This document shows, piece after piece, positions 33,247-41,867 of a stretch of DNA of 64,000 bases. Source of the DNA: Bacteroidota bacterium (GTDB taxonomy: Bacteria > Bacteroidota > Bacteroidia > Chitinophagales > Chitinophagaceae); NCBI GenBank assembly GCA_023416995.1, contig JAEZGI010000057.1:124001-188000 (forward strand), in the 5' to 3' direction. The stretch's first letter is position 1, and each line of letters opens with the position of its first letter. The translations under genes and the position numbers were made by a program. The notes under the pieces are model-generated. The model was not told the origin of the DNA and did not search any database. It worked only from the letters and a program-made list of their open reading frames with translations.

Positions 33247-35091
33247 ATGAAAAAACAAATTTCAAATAACCTGATAATATTTTTCCTGGCGGCGTTCGCT
33301 TTGATCCATACCGCTTGCAGGAAAGATTTACTTAAACAAGAGCCTACTGTTGACCTGGGTGCTGCCGCATTCTGGAAAACGGAAGCTGACGCCGCATATG
33401 CGTTGAATGGATTGTATTCTTCCATCCGTCCCTGTTTTGATCGCGATTATTATATGGATGGTCATGGTGAATACACCCGTGCACGTGGTGGAAGCACCAC
33501 CAGTGGTAATCTGCGGTTAGGCGATGCTTATAACGGTGGAAACTACAACCCAAGCGGATATACAGGTAGCTGGGAGAAGATGTATCGCTACCTGTACGGA
33601 GCGGTGAACCATGCTAACTATGTTATTGAAAACACCGGAAAAATGATCAGTGATGGTACTGTGGGTAATGTTGCTAATCTTGAGGTTATACAGGCTGAAG
33701 CGCGGTTCCTGCGTGGTCTTGCTTATTTCAAATTAATCTCAATGTGGGGTGATGTGCCTTACTTCGGCCAGGTGATCAATGATAACTCAGAGGTAGCAGG
33801 ATTGACCAGGATGCCAATAGGACAGGTTAAGGATTCTATTCTTGCCGATTATGCTTTTGCGCTTGAAAAACTCCCGGCTAAAGCGCCGGTAGCGGGCAGG
33901 GCCTCCAAACCGGCAGTGCTGGCACTTCGCGGTAAACTACATTTATACTGGGGATCATGGAAGAAAAATGGCTGGCCCGAGCTCGAAGGTTTTACACAGG
34001 ATGCAGGTGAGGCCACCTTAGCATTTACTTCCGCAGCTGCTGATCTGAAATCTGTAGCCGATGATTTTGGTTTAACGTTATACATGAATGGAGAACCTGG
34101 CGAGATTGATGATCTTGGTAAAGCCGAACGTCTTCCAAATTATTATCACCTGTTTACACCCAAAGCAAACGGTAACCCTGAAATGATCTTTGTATTTACA
34201 CATGGAGGCACCGGAACTTCACAGGGTGAAGAGTTGATGCGTGATTTTTCCGGACGTTCTCATGAAGGTTCACAATGCTGGGTATCGCCGCGATACGAAC
34301 TTGCGGACCGGTATCAAACGCTTAGCACCGGCGACTTCGCACCAAAGCTGATTCCGATGAATCCGCAAACAAACGCTGCTGCACGCACAACACCTAATTC
34401 TGCCGTTAATCCTGAAAGCTATCTCGACCGCGATTATCGCATGAAGGCAACAATTCAGTGGGATTATGAAACCAGCATCGGGCTTGCCTCATTACAATCT
34501 ACCGGCTGGGCTCCGTTTATTTATAAAACCTGGGCACAACGTGTTACGATCAACGGTGTACAATATACTACCTATAACACCGACGGTACCAACAGCGGAT
34601 ATGTGTTCAGAAAATTTGTAAGAAACTATCCGGGACAGGGCCGTAGTGATGGCGACTTTAACTGGCCCGTTGTACGGTTGGCTGATGTCTATCTGATGTA
34701 TGCAGAAGCAAGTAATGAAGTTATGGGTCCTCAACCCGACGCCATCGAATACGTAAACCGTGTTCGTCATCGTGGAAACCTACCTGATCTTACGCCGGCA
34801 ATGACAGCAGGTCCGGCAGCATTTTTCAATGCTATTGAACAGGAAAGAATTGTTGAACTGGTAGCAGAAGGTCAACGTGGATTTGATCTGAGAAGATGGC
34901 GCGCACTGGAAAGAGTATGGGGACCACCCGCTGGTCCTGGTGTATGGACAATCGATACTCACGGTGCAAACGTAACACGCTATTATCAGAATACTTCAGA
35001 CAGGGCTTACGCGCAAAATTATATTTTCCAGATACCGGAAAGCGAGAGAAACCGCAATCCAAACCTGACACAAAATATTCCCTGGAGATAA
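33247..35091 (+). CDS. susD: SusD/RagB-family glycan-binding lipoprotein
   Basis: 614 residues. A lipoprotein signal with Cys near residue 23 (LIHTACRKD) is followed by the SusD start DLLKQEPTVDLG and ALNGLYSSI. The alpha-helical TPR core includes EARFLRGLAYFKLISMWGDVPY, and the C-terminal part has LADVYLMYAEASNE and GQRGFDLRRWRAL. It is a cell-surface lipoprotein that captures oligosaccharides for SusC. Spacing to susC (11 bases) and the next lipoprotein gene (24 bases) shows one transcript. Confidence 0.95.
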   Translation: MKKQISNNLIIFFLAAFALIHTACRKDLLKQEPTVDLGAAAFWKTEADAAYALNGLYSSIRPCFDRDYYMDGHGEYTRARGGSTTSGNLRLGDAYNGGNYNPSGYTGSWEKMYRYLYGAVNHANYVIENTGKMISDGTVGNVANLEVIQAEARFLRGLAYFKLISMWGDVPYFGQVINDNSEVAGLTRMPIGQVKDSILADYAFALEKLPAKAPVAGRASKPAVLALRGKLHLYWGSWKKNGWPELEGFTQDAGEATLAFTSAAADLKSVADDFGLTLYMNGEPGEIDDLGKAERLPNYYHLFTPKANGNPEMIFVFTHGGTGTSQGEELMRDFSGRSHEGSQCWVSPRYELADRYQTLSTGDFAPKLIPMNPQTNAAARTTPNSAVNPESYLDRDYRMKATIQWDYETSIGLASLQSTGWAPFIYKTWAQRVTINGVQYTTYNTDGTNSGYVFRKFVRNYPGQGRSDGDFNWPVVRLADVYLMYAEASNEVMGPQPDAIEYVNRVRHRGNLPDLTPAMTAGPAAFFNAIEQERIVELVAEGQRGFDLRRWRALERVWGPPAGPGVWTIDTHGANVTRYYQNTSDRAYAQNYIFQIPESERNRNPNLTQNIPWR

Positions 35092-35115
35092 TTGAACAAC
35101 TGAAAACTAACAATC

Positions 35116-35532
35116 ATGAAATTTCAAATAAACAGACTTAATTATTTTCTGGTGGCCTGCCTTGCGATGACTGTATGGTCGGCCTGTAAGAAAGATCAAC
35201 CTATAGATGAAGACGGCCTGTTGATCACCACAAGGGCAGAATGTTATGTGAGTAATTTTGAATTACTGGGTGTTGATCATGTTACAGTAAGAACCAAAGC
35301 ACCAGTGATTGATACGCTGGCACAAACCATTAATGTTGAGGTTCAGCATGGCACAGATCTGAAAAATCTTTACCCGCAATTCTCTTTGGTTACTGATGCT
35401 AAACTGGATCCAAAAATAACCGGTACAGTTGATTTTTCGGACCTGGCAAATCCAAAGGTATGGACCGTTGTAAGTGGCAACAGAAAGGTCCGTAAGCCTT
35501 ACACTGTATATATCACAGTTCAACCAAGATAG
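35116..35532 (+). CDS. Small SusCD-linked lipoprotein (DUF5018-like)
   Basis: 138 residues with a lipoprotein signal (MTVWSACKK). One beta-sandwich-like domain follows, with the pattern IDTLAQTINVEVQHGTDL, then LYPQFSLVTDAKLDP, DFSDLANPKVWTVVSGN and KPYTVYITV. This spacing is that of DUF5018-type domains found in surface glycan-binding proteins next to SusD. At this length it contains only that single domain. It probably helps bind the glycan at the surface; this is inferred from position. Confidence 0.75.
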   Translation: MKFQINRLNYFLVACLAMTVWSACKKDQPIDEDGLLITTRAECYVSNFELLGVDHVTVRTKAPVIDTLAQTINVEVQHGTDLKNLYPQFSLVTDAKLDPKITGTVDFSDLANPKVWTVVSGNRKVRKPYTVYITVQPR

Positions 35533-35555
35533 ATTCACCTAAAAATATTCATGCA

Positions 35556-36539
35556 ATGTTACGCAGCTTACAATATTTCAGAATTGCGCCAGTAGTCGTG
35601 GCGGTTGCACTCGCGATGAGCGCTTGCAAAAAAGAAGAATACGCACTGCCAACGGCACCAGAAGGATTGCAGAACGATGTACTTAAAAGGAGCCAGGGGC
35701 CAAACGTGGTAGGTGAGCAAATTGAGTTTGCTTTTGCTATGGCAATTCTTGATGGTAAACTTGGGTCCGCCCAGGTTGAAGCGAGTATACCTGGTGCTGC
35801 CGGTACCTTCCTGGAACACCGGTCATTTCATACAGATGGAAGTGGTGTCGACGTGCCCGTTGAAGTTGGATCACCCTCAGTTACTACCGGCAACACAACC
35901 GTTGTAACTTATGGTAAAGATACCGGAGCCGCCACACTCAGATATTATTATGTTATTCCCGAAGCTGCCCGTGGCCAGCAAGTAAATTTCAGATTTACAA
36001 CAACAGCGTCTGACGGAACGACCAAAACCATAAACGCAGGTCCATATACGATCTCAAAGATGGATATCGTCAGAATGCTTGACGTAAGTAACAATAACAT
36101 GGCATATATCTCTCTTGAAGATATGGCGGTGTATAACGAAACGGATGCCGCCGCTAATGCAGGGAAGATTGATCTCGCTTATCTCTACCGCAACATTACG
36201 ACCAGCGCCTTTAATCATGCCCTGGTTGCTCCTGCTGCCACAGAGTATCTTCCGGATGTGACATTGCCGGCAGGGGTTAACCGCACTGCAAAAATCCGGA
36301 AAGAGTTTGGCTTACAGGATCAGCAACTGGTATCAAATCTTGCATCCGGGAAATACATTGATGATGCAGACTTCGAGCAACTTAATCTGAGTGAATCACC
36401 AAATTTTGCGATCAATCTGAAAGCAGAAGCCGGAGTGTGGGTTGAAACCGCTGACGGTAAATACCGTGCATACGTGTACATCAATTCTGTTAATGCCAAC
36501 GGAAGCGCAAAAATCAGTATTAAGAGAATCGCGCTTTAA
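35556..36539 (+). CDS. DUF4466-family lipoprotein
   Basis: 327 residues with a lipoprotein signal (ALAMSACKK). The segments YALPTAPEGLQNDVLKRSQGP, VGEQIEFAFAMAI, QVEASIPGA and LRYYYVIPEAARGQQV match DUF4466, a Bacteroidota family known from polysaccharide-utilisation loci. The biochemical role is not known; as a surface lipoprotein behind susD it is likely another glycan-binding protein. An in-frame upstream ATG does not exist; the ATG at 35556 lies 23 bases after the previous stop. Confidence 0.82.
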   Translation: MLRSLQYFRIAPVVVAVALAMSACKKEEYALPTAPEGLQNDVLKRSQGPNVVGEQIEFAFAMAILDGKLGSAQVEASIPGAAGTFLEHRSFHTDGSGVDVPVEVGSPSVTTGNTTVVTYGKDTGAATLRYYYVIPEAARGQQVNFRFTTTASDGTTKTINAGPYTISKMDIVRMLDVSNNNMAYISLEDMAVYNETDAAANAGKIDLAYLYRNITTSAFNHALVAPAATEYLPDVTLPAGVNRTAKIRKEFGLQDQQLVSNLASGKYIDDADFEQLNLSESPNFAINLKAEAGVWVETADGKYRAYVYINSVNANGSAKISIKRIAL

Positions 36540-36563
36540 TTTATATATTACGGCTAGTTGCCT

Positions 36564-36600
36564 CACAAAATGGTAGGTCCCAACAGGCTTACCATTTGTG
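36564..36600 (+). terminator. Hairpin between the DUF4466 gene and the lyase fusion gene
   Basis: Arms CACAAAATGGTA and TACCATTTGTG (one bulge) enclose about 14 bases, followed by a short T-rich run (TTTCTT). It could act as a weak terminator or as an RNA processing site that lowers expression of the last gene. Confidence 0.45.
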
Positions 36601-36623
36601 TTTCTTAACCGATTATTTTGCCA

Positions 36624-38681
36624 ATGATGTTGAGAACGATTGCTTTTTGTATAATGATTTTTTTTCTGATCTGTTGCTCCTATGCTTCCAAAGCCCAGGA
36701 TTTTGTGCATCCCGGTATCGATCAGAAAGCTGCCGACCTCGCCCTGATGAAGAAAAAAGTACTTGCAGGCGAGGAACCTTATGCCAGCGCTTTTAAAAAA
36801 CTCAAAGTCATTGTTGATGAACCCTTCACGCCGGTGGCGCACGCCCATGTGCTTAGAGGGCCGTATGGCAAACCAAACATCGGAGGCGAAGAACTGGCGA
36901 AAAGTGCAAACATGGCTTACAATTATGCACTTGCATGGTATATTACCGGCACGAGGAAATACGCTGAAAAAGCAATTGAAATATTGAATGCATGGTCGCC
37001 CGTATTATGGCATTTTGATTATAACGATGCAAAACTTATCGCCGGTCTTACGGGACATGAACTTTGTAATGCTGCAGAAATCATCCGTTACACCGATGCC
37101 GGCTGGTCAAAATCTGACATAGAAGCATTCAGCAACATGCTGATGACCGCATATTATCCTGTGTTCCGTTTTTACTTCCCCAACGCCAATGGTAATTGGG
37201 ATGGAGCCATCGTTCATTCCATCCTGGCAATTGCCGTTTTTACGGACAATCGCAAGATGTTCAACAGTGCGGTAAATCACTTCCTTTACGGCACCGTTAA
37301 CGGCAGCCTTTTCAAATACATTTATCCCAACGGTCAATGCCAGGAAACCGCACGCGACCAGGGACACGTGCAGTTGGGACTGGGTGAATTTGCAGGAGCC
37401 GCACAGATCGCTTTTACCCAGGGCAGGGATCTGCTTTCTGCCGGCAATCACAGGCTGGCGCTCGGCTATGAATTCACCGCACAGGTGTTGCTTGATAAAA
37501 CTCCACAATCATATGGTCCTGTTTCGCAACGTGCGAAATCGTTGAGAGACATATATGAATATGTTTATCGTCATTATACGGCCAATGGCATCAGCATGCC
37601 GCATACAAAACGAACTGCTGATTCTGTACGCTCAAAGGCAAGCAGATCGGTTCTTACCGCGGTGCGTGAAAGTTATGGTAAGCCAACCGGAGCAGGTGTT
37701 GAATTGAAGCCCGGCACTACAGGATATATTGCCGGTGCGGACCGGTACCAGCCACGCACATTACCTGCTAATGCTGTTGTGCTTGAACCAGGTGATGCGA
37801 TTCAATCTGCATTGGATATAGCTGCAGGTACAGGCAAATGGGTGATTCTGAAAAAGGGAATACACAAAATTTCGGAAACATTAAAAATGCCTTCGGGTGT
37901 GACATTAGCAGGAGAGGGGATCGAAAGTATTTTATTCCTCGATCCACAGGCAAGTGGCATGCGCGATGCTATCGTGAACGCATCAAACGATCTTCATAAT
38001 GTAACCATACGCGATTTAAAAATTGAAGGCTCCAACCGTACCGAGCTGCCCTCCGATCCAAACAGTAACCGGTCCTATCGCGGCGCATACAATCGCGGGG
38101 GAATTATCTTTCGGGCAGTACGCGAAAGGCAGATGAAGAACATCAATCTTATCAATGTGTCACTGCTCAATTGCACTTACAATGGCGTCTTTATCAACGG
38201 TGCTGATAATGTAAAGATCGAAGGTTGCGATTTTTCCGAAAACGGCAGTAGTGTAATTCCGGGGCCCCGTCTTCAACATAATTTATTGTTGACCTATTGC
38301 CGTGATGTAACGGTAACGGACAACCGAATTGGTACTTCGCCCTTTGGCAGCGGTGTATCTGTTGCACAATGTAAGGAAGTGAATATCCATGGAAACGAAA
38401 TAGCACGTAACGGCAACTATGGTGTCCAGATCGCTGAAAGCAGCGATGTTCGGGTTACATCAAACCTGATTGAAGGCAACGACCGTAGCGGTGTTATGAT
38501 CGAATTTCTTTCGAGAGGTTCAAACAAAATTGTTGTCAATAACAACCAGATTCAATTTAACGCTGGCTATGGCCTCGAATCTTCCTCTGTTAAGGCCCTG
38601 CAAACTACGAACAATACCTATACGCAAAACAAAGAAGGAGAAGCACAGGTGAGATCTGCACAGGTAATAGTGATGGACTGA
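36624..38681 (+). CDS. Alginate-lyase-like domain fused to right-handed beta-helix
   Basis: 685 residues from the ATG at 36624, with a signal peptide ending near YASKAQ. Residues about 60-330 are an (alpha/alpha) toroid of the alginate_lyase type (Pfam PF05426; PL5/PL38-like): NANGNWDGAI (Asn187-Trp192) and ARDQGHVQLGLGEFAGAA with Arg244, Gln246 and His248. Residues about 375-680 are a beta-helix with repeated NxI/V-x-G-N/C-x-I rungs (VKIEGCDFSENG, VNIHGNEIARNG, VRVTSNLIEGND). It may combine two lyase or hydrolase activities in one protein. Which domain is catalytic on the native substrate is not evident. Confidence 0.85.
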   Translation: MMLRTIAFCIMIFFLICCSYASKAQDFVHPGIDQKAADLALMKKKVLAGEEPYASAFKKLKVIVDEPFTPVAHAHVLRGPYGKPNIGGEELAKSANMAYNYALAWYITGTRKYAEKAIEILNAWSPVLWHFDYNDAKLIAGLTGHELCNAAEIIRYTDAGWSKSDIEAFSNMLMTAYYPVFRFYFPNANGNWDGAIVHSILAIAVFTDNRKMFNSAVNHFLYGTVNGSLFKYIYPNGQCQETARDQGHVQLGLGEFAGAAQIAFTQGRDLLSAGNHRLALGYEFTAQVLLDKTPQSYGPVSQRAKSLRDIYEYVYRHYTANGISMPHTKRTADSVRSKASRSVLTAVRESYGKPTGAGVELKPGTTGYIAGADRYQPRTLPANAVVLEPGDAIQSALDIAAGTGKWVILKKGIHKISETLKMPSGVTLAGEGIESILFLDPQASGMRDAIVNASNDLHNVTIRDLKIEGSNRTELPSDPNSNRSYRGAYNRGGIIFRAVRERQMKNINLINVSLLNCTYNGVFINGADNVKIEGCDFSENGSSVIPGPRLQHNLLLTYCRDVTVTDNRIGTSPFGSGVSVAQCKEVNIHGNEIARNGNYGVQIAESSDVRVTSNLIEGNDRSGVMIEFLSRGSNKIVVNNNQIQFNAGYGLESSSVKALQTTNNTYTQNKEGEAQVRSAQVIVMD

Positions 38682-38688
38682 CCAGTGG

Positions 38689-39306
38689 TTACTTAAAGAT
38701 CAGTGCATTGGCCTGGTTTATCTCGTCGTTGTTAATAGTATGTCCCATGTTATCGTAAATCTTTGTTGTAACTGATGCACCCATTGCCGTCAGCAGCTTG
38801 CTGGTTGTATTGACTCTTTCAACGGGCACATGTGCATCGGGATTACTGCTGCCAGTAAATATGGCGGTGTTTCCGAAATCTCCTTTGTATTTGGTTGTAT
38901 CAACGCTTTCACCAATCAATCCACCGGTAAAAGCAACGACGCCGCCATAAACAGTTGCATTACGGGCTACGTATTCGAGTGTGAGGCAGGCTCCTTGGGA
39001 GAACCCGAGAAAATATATACGCGACTTCGGAATGCCGGCAGCCGTGACGTCATTTACCGTTTGTTCAAGAACTTCTAATGCACTACTTAACCAGGGTTCA
39101 TTAAACGATACAGGTGCAAGAAACGATTGGGGATACCAGGTGTTATTTGTGGCTTCAGGTGCCAGCAATGCAAAATCGCTGACGTTTAAGTAATGTGCTA
39201 AACTCATGATATCAGCAGCGCTTCCGCCGCGGCCGTGGATCATGATCAAAGCTTTTTCGGCGGCGCCGGGTTCCCGGCCACCCGTGATGATCTTTTTAGT
39301 ATGCAT
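38689..39306 (-). CDS. Carboxylesterase/dienelactone hydrolase-like protein (MhqD-like)
   Basis: 205 residues, alpha/beta hydrolase of the phospholipase/carboxylesterase family. The catalytic triad is visible: Ser in GFSQG, Asp in SSNPDAHVP and His in MGHTI; the oxyanion strand is IMIHGRGGSA. In Bacillus the homolog MhqD is encoded with MhqO and protects against quinones. Here the same pair occurs, with the dioxygenase gene 35 bases upstream on the same strand. Confidence 0.85.
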   Translation of the reverse strand: MHTKKIITGGREPGAAEKALIMIHGRGGSAADIMSLAHYLNVSDFALLAPEATNNTWYPQSFLAPVSFNEPWLSSALEVLEQTVNDVTAAGIPKSRIYFLGFSQGACLTLEYVARNATVYGGVVAFTGGLIGESVDTTKYKGDFGNTAIFTGSSNPDAHVPVERVNTTSKLLTAMGASVTTKIYDNMGHTINNDEINQANALIFK

Positions 39307-39341
39307 CTTTCAGATTATTTTTCAACAAGTGAGTGCCATCA

Positions 39342-40274
39342 CTATAGTTCAGGCAATATTTTTTCTATCTCGGTCCTTGAAGGCTCATATTGTTTTGGCA
39401 GGCGGAGACCGGTACCAAGTTTATCAAGAGGCTCATCGATTGTAAACCCGGGATTATCTGTCGCAATTTCAAACAATACGCCACCGGGTTCTCTGAAGTA
39501 TAATGAGAAGAAATAATCACGGTCAATTTTTGGCGTGATGCCAAGACCTTTCGACAGAACCTTTTCACGGTAAGCCATGAGTATATCATCATTTTCAACG
39601 CGGAAAGCGATGTGATGGTTTGTTCCCCCGGCATTGATACCCGGTGGTTCAGCGGGTGAGGCGACAAGGTCGACTATCGCAGCTCCCGAAACTGCATCGG
39701 TAACAAACCTGTAACGATTTTTTTCCTCGCTCAACAACCGGTAACCAAAAATGCCGGTCAGTATTTCAGCCGTGGGCTCAATATGTTTTAACGTAAGCAC
39801 CACATTATGAAAACCCGTTGTTGCGTTATTGGCGTCAACGGCATCGGTTGTCCATGGTATACGAGTGTCCGTTTTTGCCGGGGATACCAATTGCAGACGT
39901 AAGCCGTCCGGGTCGCGGAAGGGTAAAACTTCCTCACCAAACTGATTCGTTACGGCGTCCTGTTTAACATTATATTCTTTAAATCTTTCCTGCCAGAAAT
40001 CAAAACTTCCGGCAGGCACGGCATACCCGATATCAGTCGCCATGCCGGTACCTGTACGGCCCTGTCTTATACCCTGCCAGGGGAAGAAAGTGAGAATCGT
40101 ACCCGGTGCTCCCGTCTCGTTTCCATAATAAAAATGGTAGGTGCCGGGATCATCAAAATTGACTGTTTTTTTCACCAGCCGGAGTCCAAGCACTTTTGTG
40201 TAAAAATCGAGGTTACGTTTTGCATCACCTGCAATGGCAGTGATATGATGCAGGCCTTTAATAGTGTTTGTCAT
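39342..40274 (-). CDS. Ring-cleaving dioxygenase of the VOC superfamily (MhqO-like)
   Basis: 310 residues with two vicinal-oxygen-chelate modules. The first begins GLHHITAIAGDAKRNLDFY, and the second has GFHNVVLTLKH and HHIAFRVEND. GVLFEIATDNPGF carries the metal-binding Glu near the C-terminus. It opens the aromatic ring of hydroquinones or related compounds with a bound metal. With the hydrolase gene downstream it forms an mhqO-mhqD-like pair. Neighbouring Crp/Fnr gene is 73 bases upstream on the same strand and may control the pair. Confidence 0.88.
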   Translation of the reverse strand: MTNTIKGLHHITAIAGDAKRNLDFYTKVLGLRLVKKTVNFDDPGTYHFYYGNETGAPGTILTFFPWQGIRQGRTGTGMATDIGYAVPAGSFDFWQERFKEYNVKQDAVTNQFGEEVLPFRDPDGLRLQLVSPAKTDTRIPWTTDAVDANNATTGFHNVVLTLKHIEPTAEILTGIFGYRLLSEEKNRYRFVTDAVSGAAIVDLVASPAEPPGINAGGTNHHIAFRVENDDILMAYREKVLSKGLGITPKIDRDYFFSLYFREPGGVLFEIATDNPGFTIDEPLDKLGTGLRLPKQYEPSRTEIEKILPEL

Positions 40275-40347
40275 AACTTATAATTTACTTCACAAAGGTG
40301 TCGCTTCCTTTGTTGCCGGCCATTGAACCAGATTAAGAAATGCAGGC

Positions 40348-40926
40348 TTAGTTCCTTGTTTTCTTATTACGGATCTTGCTTAAAAATTCGGGAGAGATCC
40401 CAAGATATGATGCGATATAATGTTGGGGAACACGTTGGGGTATGCCAGGATAGTGGGAGAGGAAATCTGCATAACGTTCTTCTGCTGACCAGGCGATCGT
40501 TTGAAAAAGACGGCGTTCAACAGCAGATAAATGTCTCTGGATCAGTATGCGAAAAAATCGTTCAAATTGTGGCACCTGTTGCAATAATAGCTCTTTGGTT
40601 CCGGGGTTCAGGGTAAGCAGCTCGCAATCTTCAACCGTTTCAATAAACAGGTTTGAAGGTTTGTGATCATGAAAGCTGGTGACATCACTGACCCACCAAT
40701 CTTCCACCGCAAACTGCATAGTGATTTCTGCTCCTTTTTCATCTATATAATAAGAGCGCACACATCCTTTATTAAGATATCCTTCGAAGTTACAAATGTC
40801 TCCTTCTTTTAGCAGAAGGGTTTTTTTCGCAACGCTTACTGGTTGCAATAATGTGTTGAAGATCTCCAGATCTGCGGTTGAAAATGCTGCACATAGTGAT
40901 ACGTGATGATTGATCTTTTCAAACAT
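40348..40926 (-). CDS. Crp/Fnr-family transcriptional regulator
   Basis: 192 residues. The N-terminal part is a cyclic-nucleotide-binding-like beta-barrel (KKTLLLKEGDICNFEGYLNKG, AEITMQFAVEDWWVSD), without the phosphate-binding Arg motif of true cAMP receptors. A dimer helix (FFRILIQRHLSAVERRLF) follows, and a winged helix at the end (PQHYIASYLGISPEFLSKIR). Proteins of this short type are numerous in Bacteroidota and often respond to unknown signals. It sits directly before the mhqO-like gene. Confidence 0.88.
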   Translation of the reverse strand: MFEKINHHVSLCAAFSTADLEIFNTLLQPVSVAKKTLLLKEGDICNFEGYLNKGCVRSYYIDEKGAEITMQFAVEDWWVSDVTSFHDHKPSNLFIETVEDCELLTLNPGTKELLLQQVPQFERFFRILIQRHLSAVERRLFQTIAWSAEERYADFLSHYPGIPQRVPQHYIASYLGISPEFLSKIRNKKTRN

Positions 40927-40982
40927 GATTTAAAGATAATACGGGTTTTTTTAAATGCGGATTGTAACTTACGGTCGATTCA

Positions 40983-41064
40983 TGCACGGGGTGCTTTTAA
41001 TTCATCATTAAAGGCTGAGATAATACCCGGAACCTGATACGGTTAATACCGGCGGAGGGATGCA
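40983..41064 (+). promoter_or_regulatory. TPP riboswitch (THI element)
   Basis: All conserved parts of the thiamine-pyrophosphate aptamer are present in order: CGGGGTGC, GGCTGAGA, TACCCGGAACCTGAT, GGTTAATACCGGCGGAGGGA. A closing stem pairs TGCA at 40983 with TGCA at 41061. It lies on the + strand upstream of the methyltransferase gene, with an intrinsic terminator in between. High TPP should therefore switch the four genes downstream off. Confidence 0.95.
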
Positions 41065-41090
41065 GTTTCATCGTGTTGTATTAATACGTG

Positions 41091-41130
41091 AACCTTGTTT
41101 TCTGCCGCCGGACAGGAAACAAGGTTTTTT
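41091..41130 (+). terminator. Riboswitch expression-platform terminator
   Basis: AACCTTGTTT (41091-41100) pairs perfectly with AAACAAGGTT (41117-41126), and a T run follows to 41130. The hairpin lies between the TPP aptamer and the ATG at 41148, as expected for TPP control by premature termination. The competing antiterminator could not be assigned with certainty; GTATTAATAC at 41078-41087 may take part. Confidence 0.88.
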
Positions 41131-41147
41131 AATTTTAATAACTGACG

Positions 41148-41864
41148 ATGGAACTAAGCAGACAAAACTTTTCGGGCATGTCCCGCGGGTTGCAAAACTG
41201 GCAGGGAAGAAAGGAGTGGTTTTTTAACCGGGAACATACTGATACCTATGAACAATGGTACGAGGGCCGGTACAAAAGGGCCGAGATCTGGCAAAAGAAG
41301 GTGATGGGCCGTTTATTACAATCGGACAATCGTGTAAAAACCTTACTTGAATTTGGTTGCGGCACCGGTCGGTTCACACGCTGGTGGAAAGAAGTTAATA
41401 TTGAAGCCACCGGGGCCGATATCTCACCTTTGATGCTGGGCCAGGCTGTATCGCTGTTTTCAGGAGACGTTGTTAATGCAGACGCACATTACATGCCTTT
41501 CAAAGACCATAGTTTTGATGCATTAGCCTTCATAACTACGTTTGAATACTATCGTGATCCTGTGGCTGTGGTTCGTGAAGCCGCACGTGTTGCACGACAT
41601 GGTATAGGTTTCGGCATGATGAACCGAAATTCAACGAAGTTTTTCCGCCGCCGGATACAACAGGCATTTGGCAAAAATCCATTTTATGTCACCGCAACTT
41701 TTTATACACCTGCTGCATTAATCGGGATCATTGATAAGGCGCTTGAGGGTCGTGAGTACCAGATTACCTGGAGTTGTACCGGGTTACCTGCGTGGATGCC
41801 TGTACAGGAATGGAGCCTGCCCATTGGTGACTTTTTTGGTTTGTACGTTTCATTAAATGATTAA
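41148..41864 (+). CDS. Class I SAM-dependent methyltransferase under TPP control
   Basis: 238 residues with the SAM-binding motif I LLEFGCGTGRF at 66-76, an acidic loop (ATGADISPLML) and FDALAFITTFEYYRDP as motif II region. The N-terminal 60 residues (RKEWFFNREHTDTYEQWYEGRYKRAE) are aromatic and specific. No standard thiamine gene is of this type. It is the first gene behind the TPP riboswitch, 3 bases before the AIR-synthase-like gene. The Trm112-like protein at the end of the operon may be its activator. Substrate unknown; a thiamine precursor or breakdown product is the likely class. Confidence 0.88.
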   Translation: MELSRQNFSGMSRGLQNWQGRKEWFFNREHTDTYEQWYEGRYKRAEIWQKKVMGRLLQSDNRVKTLLEFGCGTGRFTRWWKEVNIEATGADISPLMLGQAVSLFSGDVVNADAHYMPFKDHSFDALAFITTFEYYRDPVAVVREAARVARHGIGFGMMNRNSTKFFRRRIQQAFGKNPFYVTATFYTPAALIGIIDKALEGREYQITWSCTGLPAWMPVQEWSLPIGDFFGLYVSLND

Positions 41865-41867
41865 ATC

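Noticed and set aside
36599..36623. Longer start (TTG at 36618) for the lyase fusion
   Set aside because: The ATG at 36624 gives the normal signal peptide; the two extra residues add nothing.
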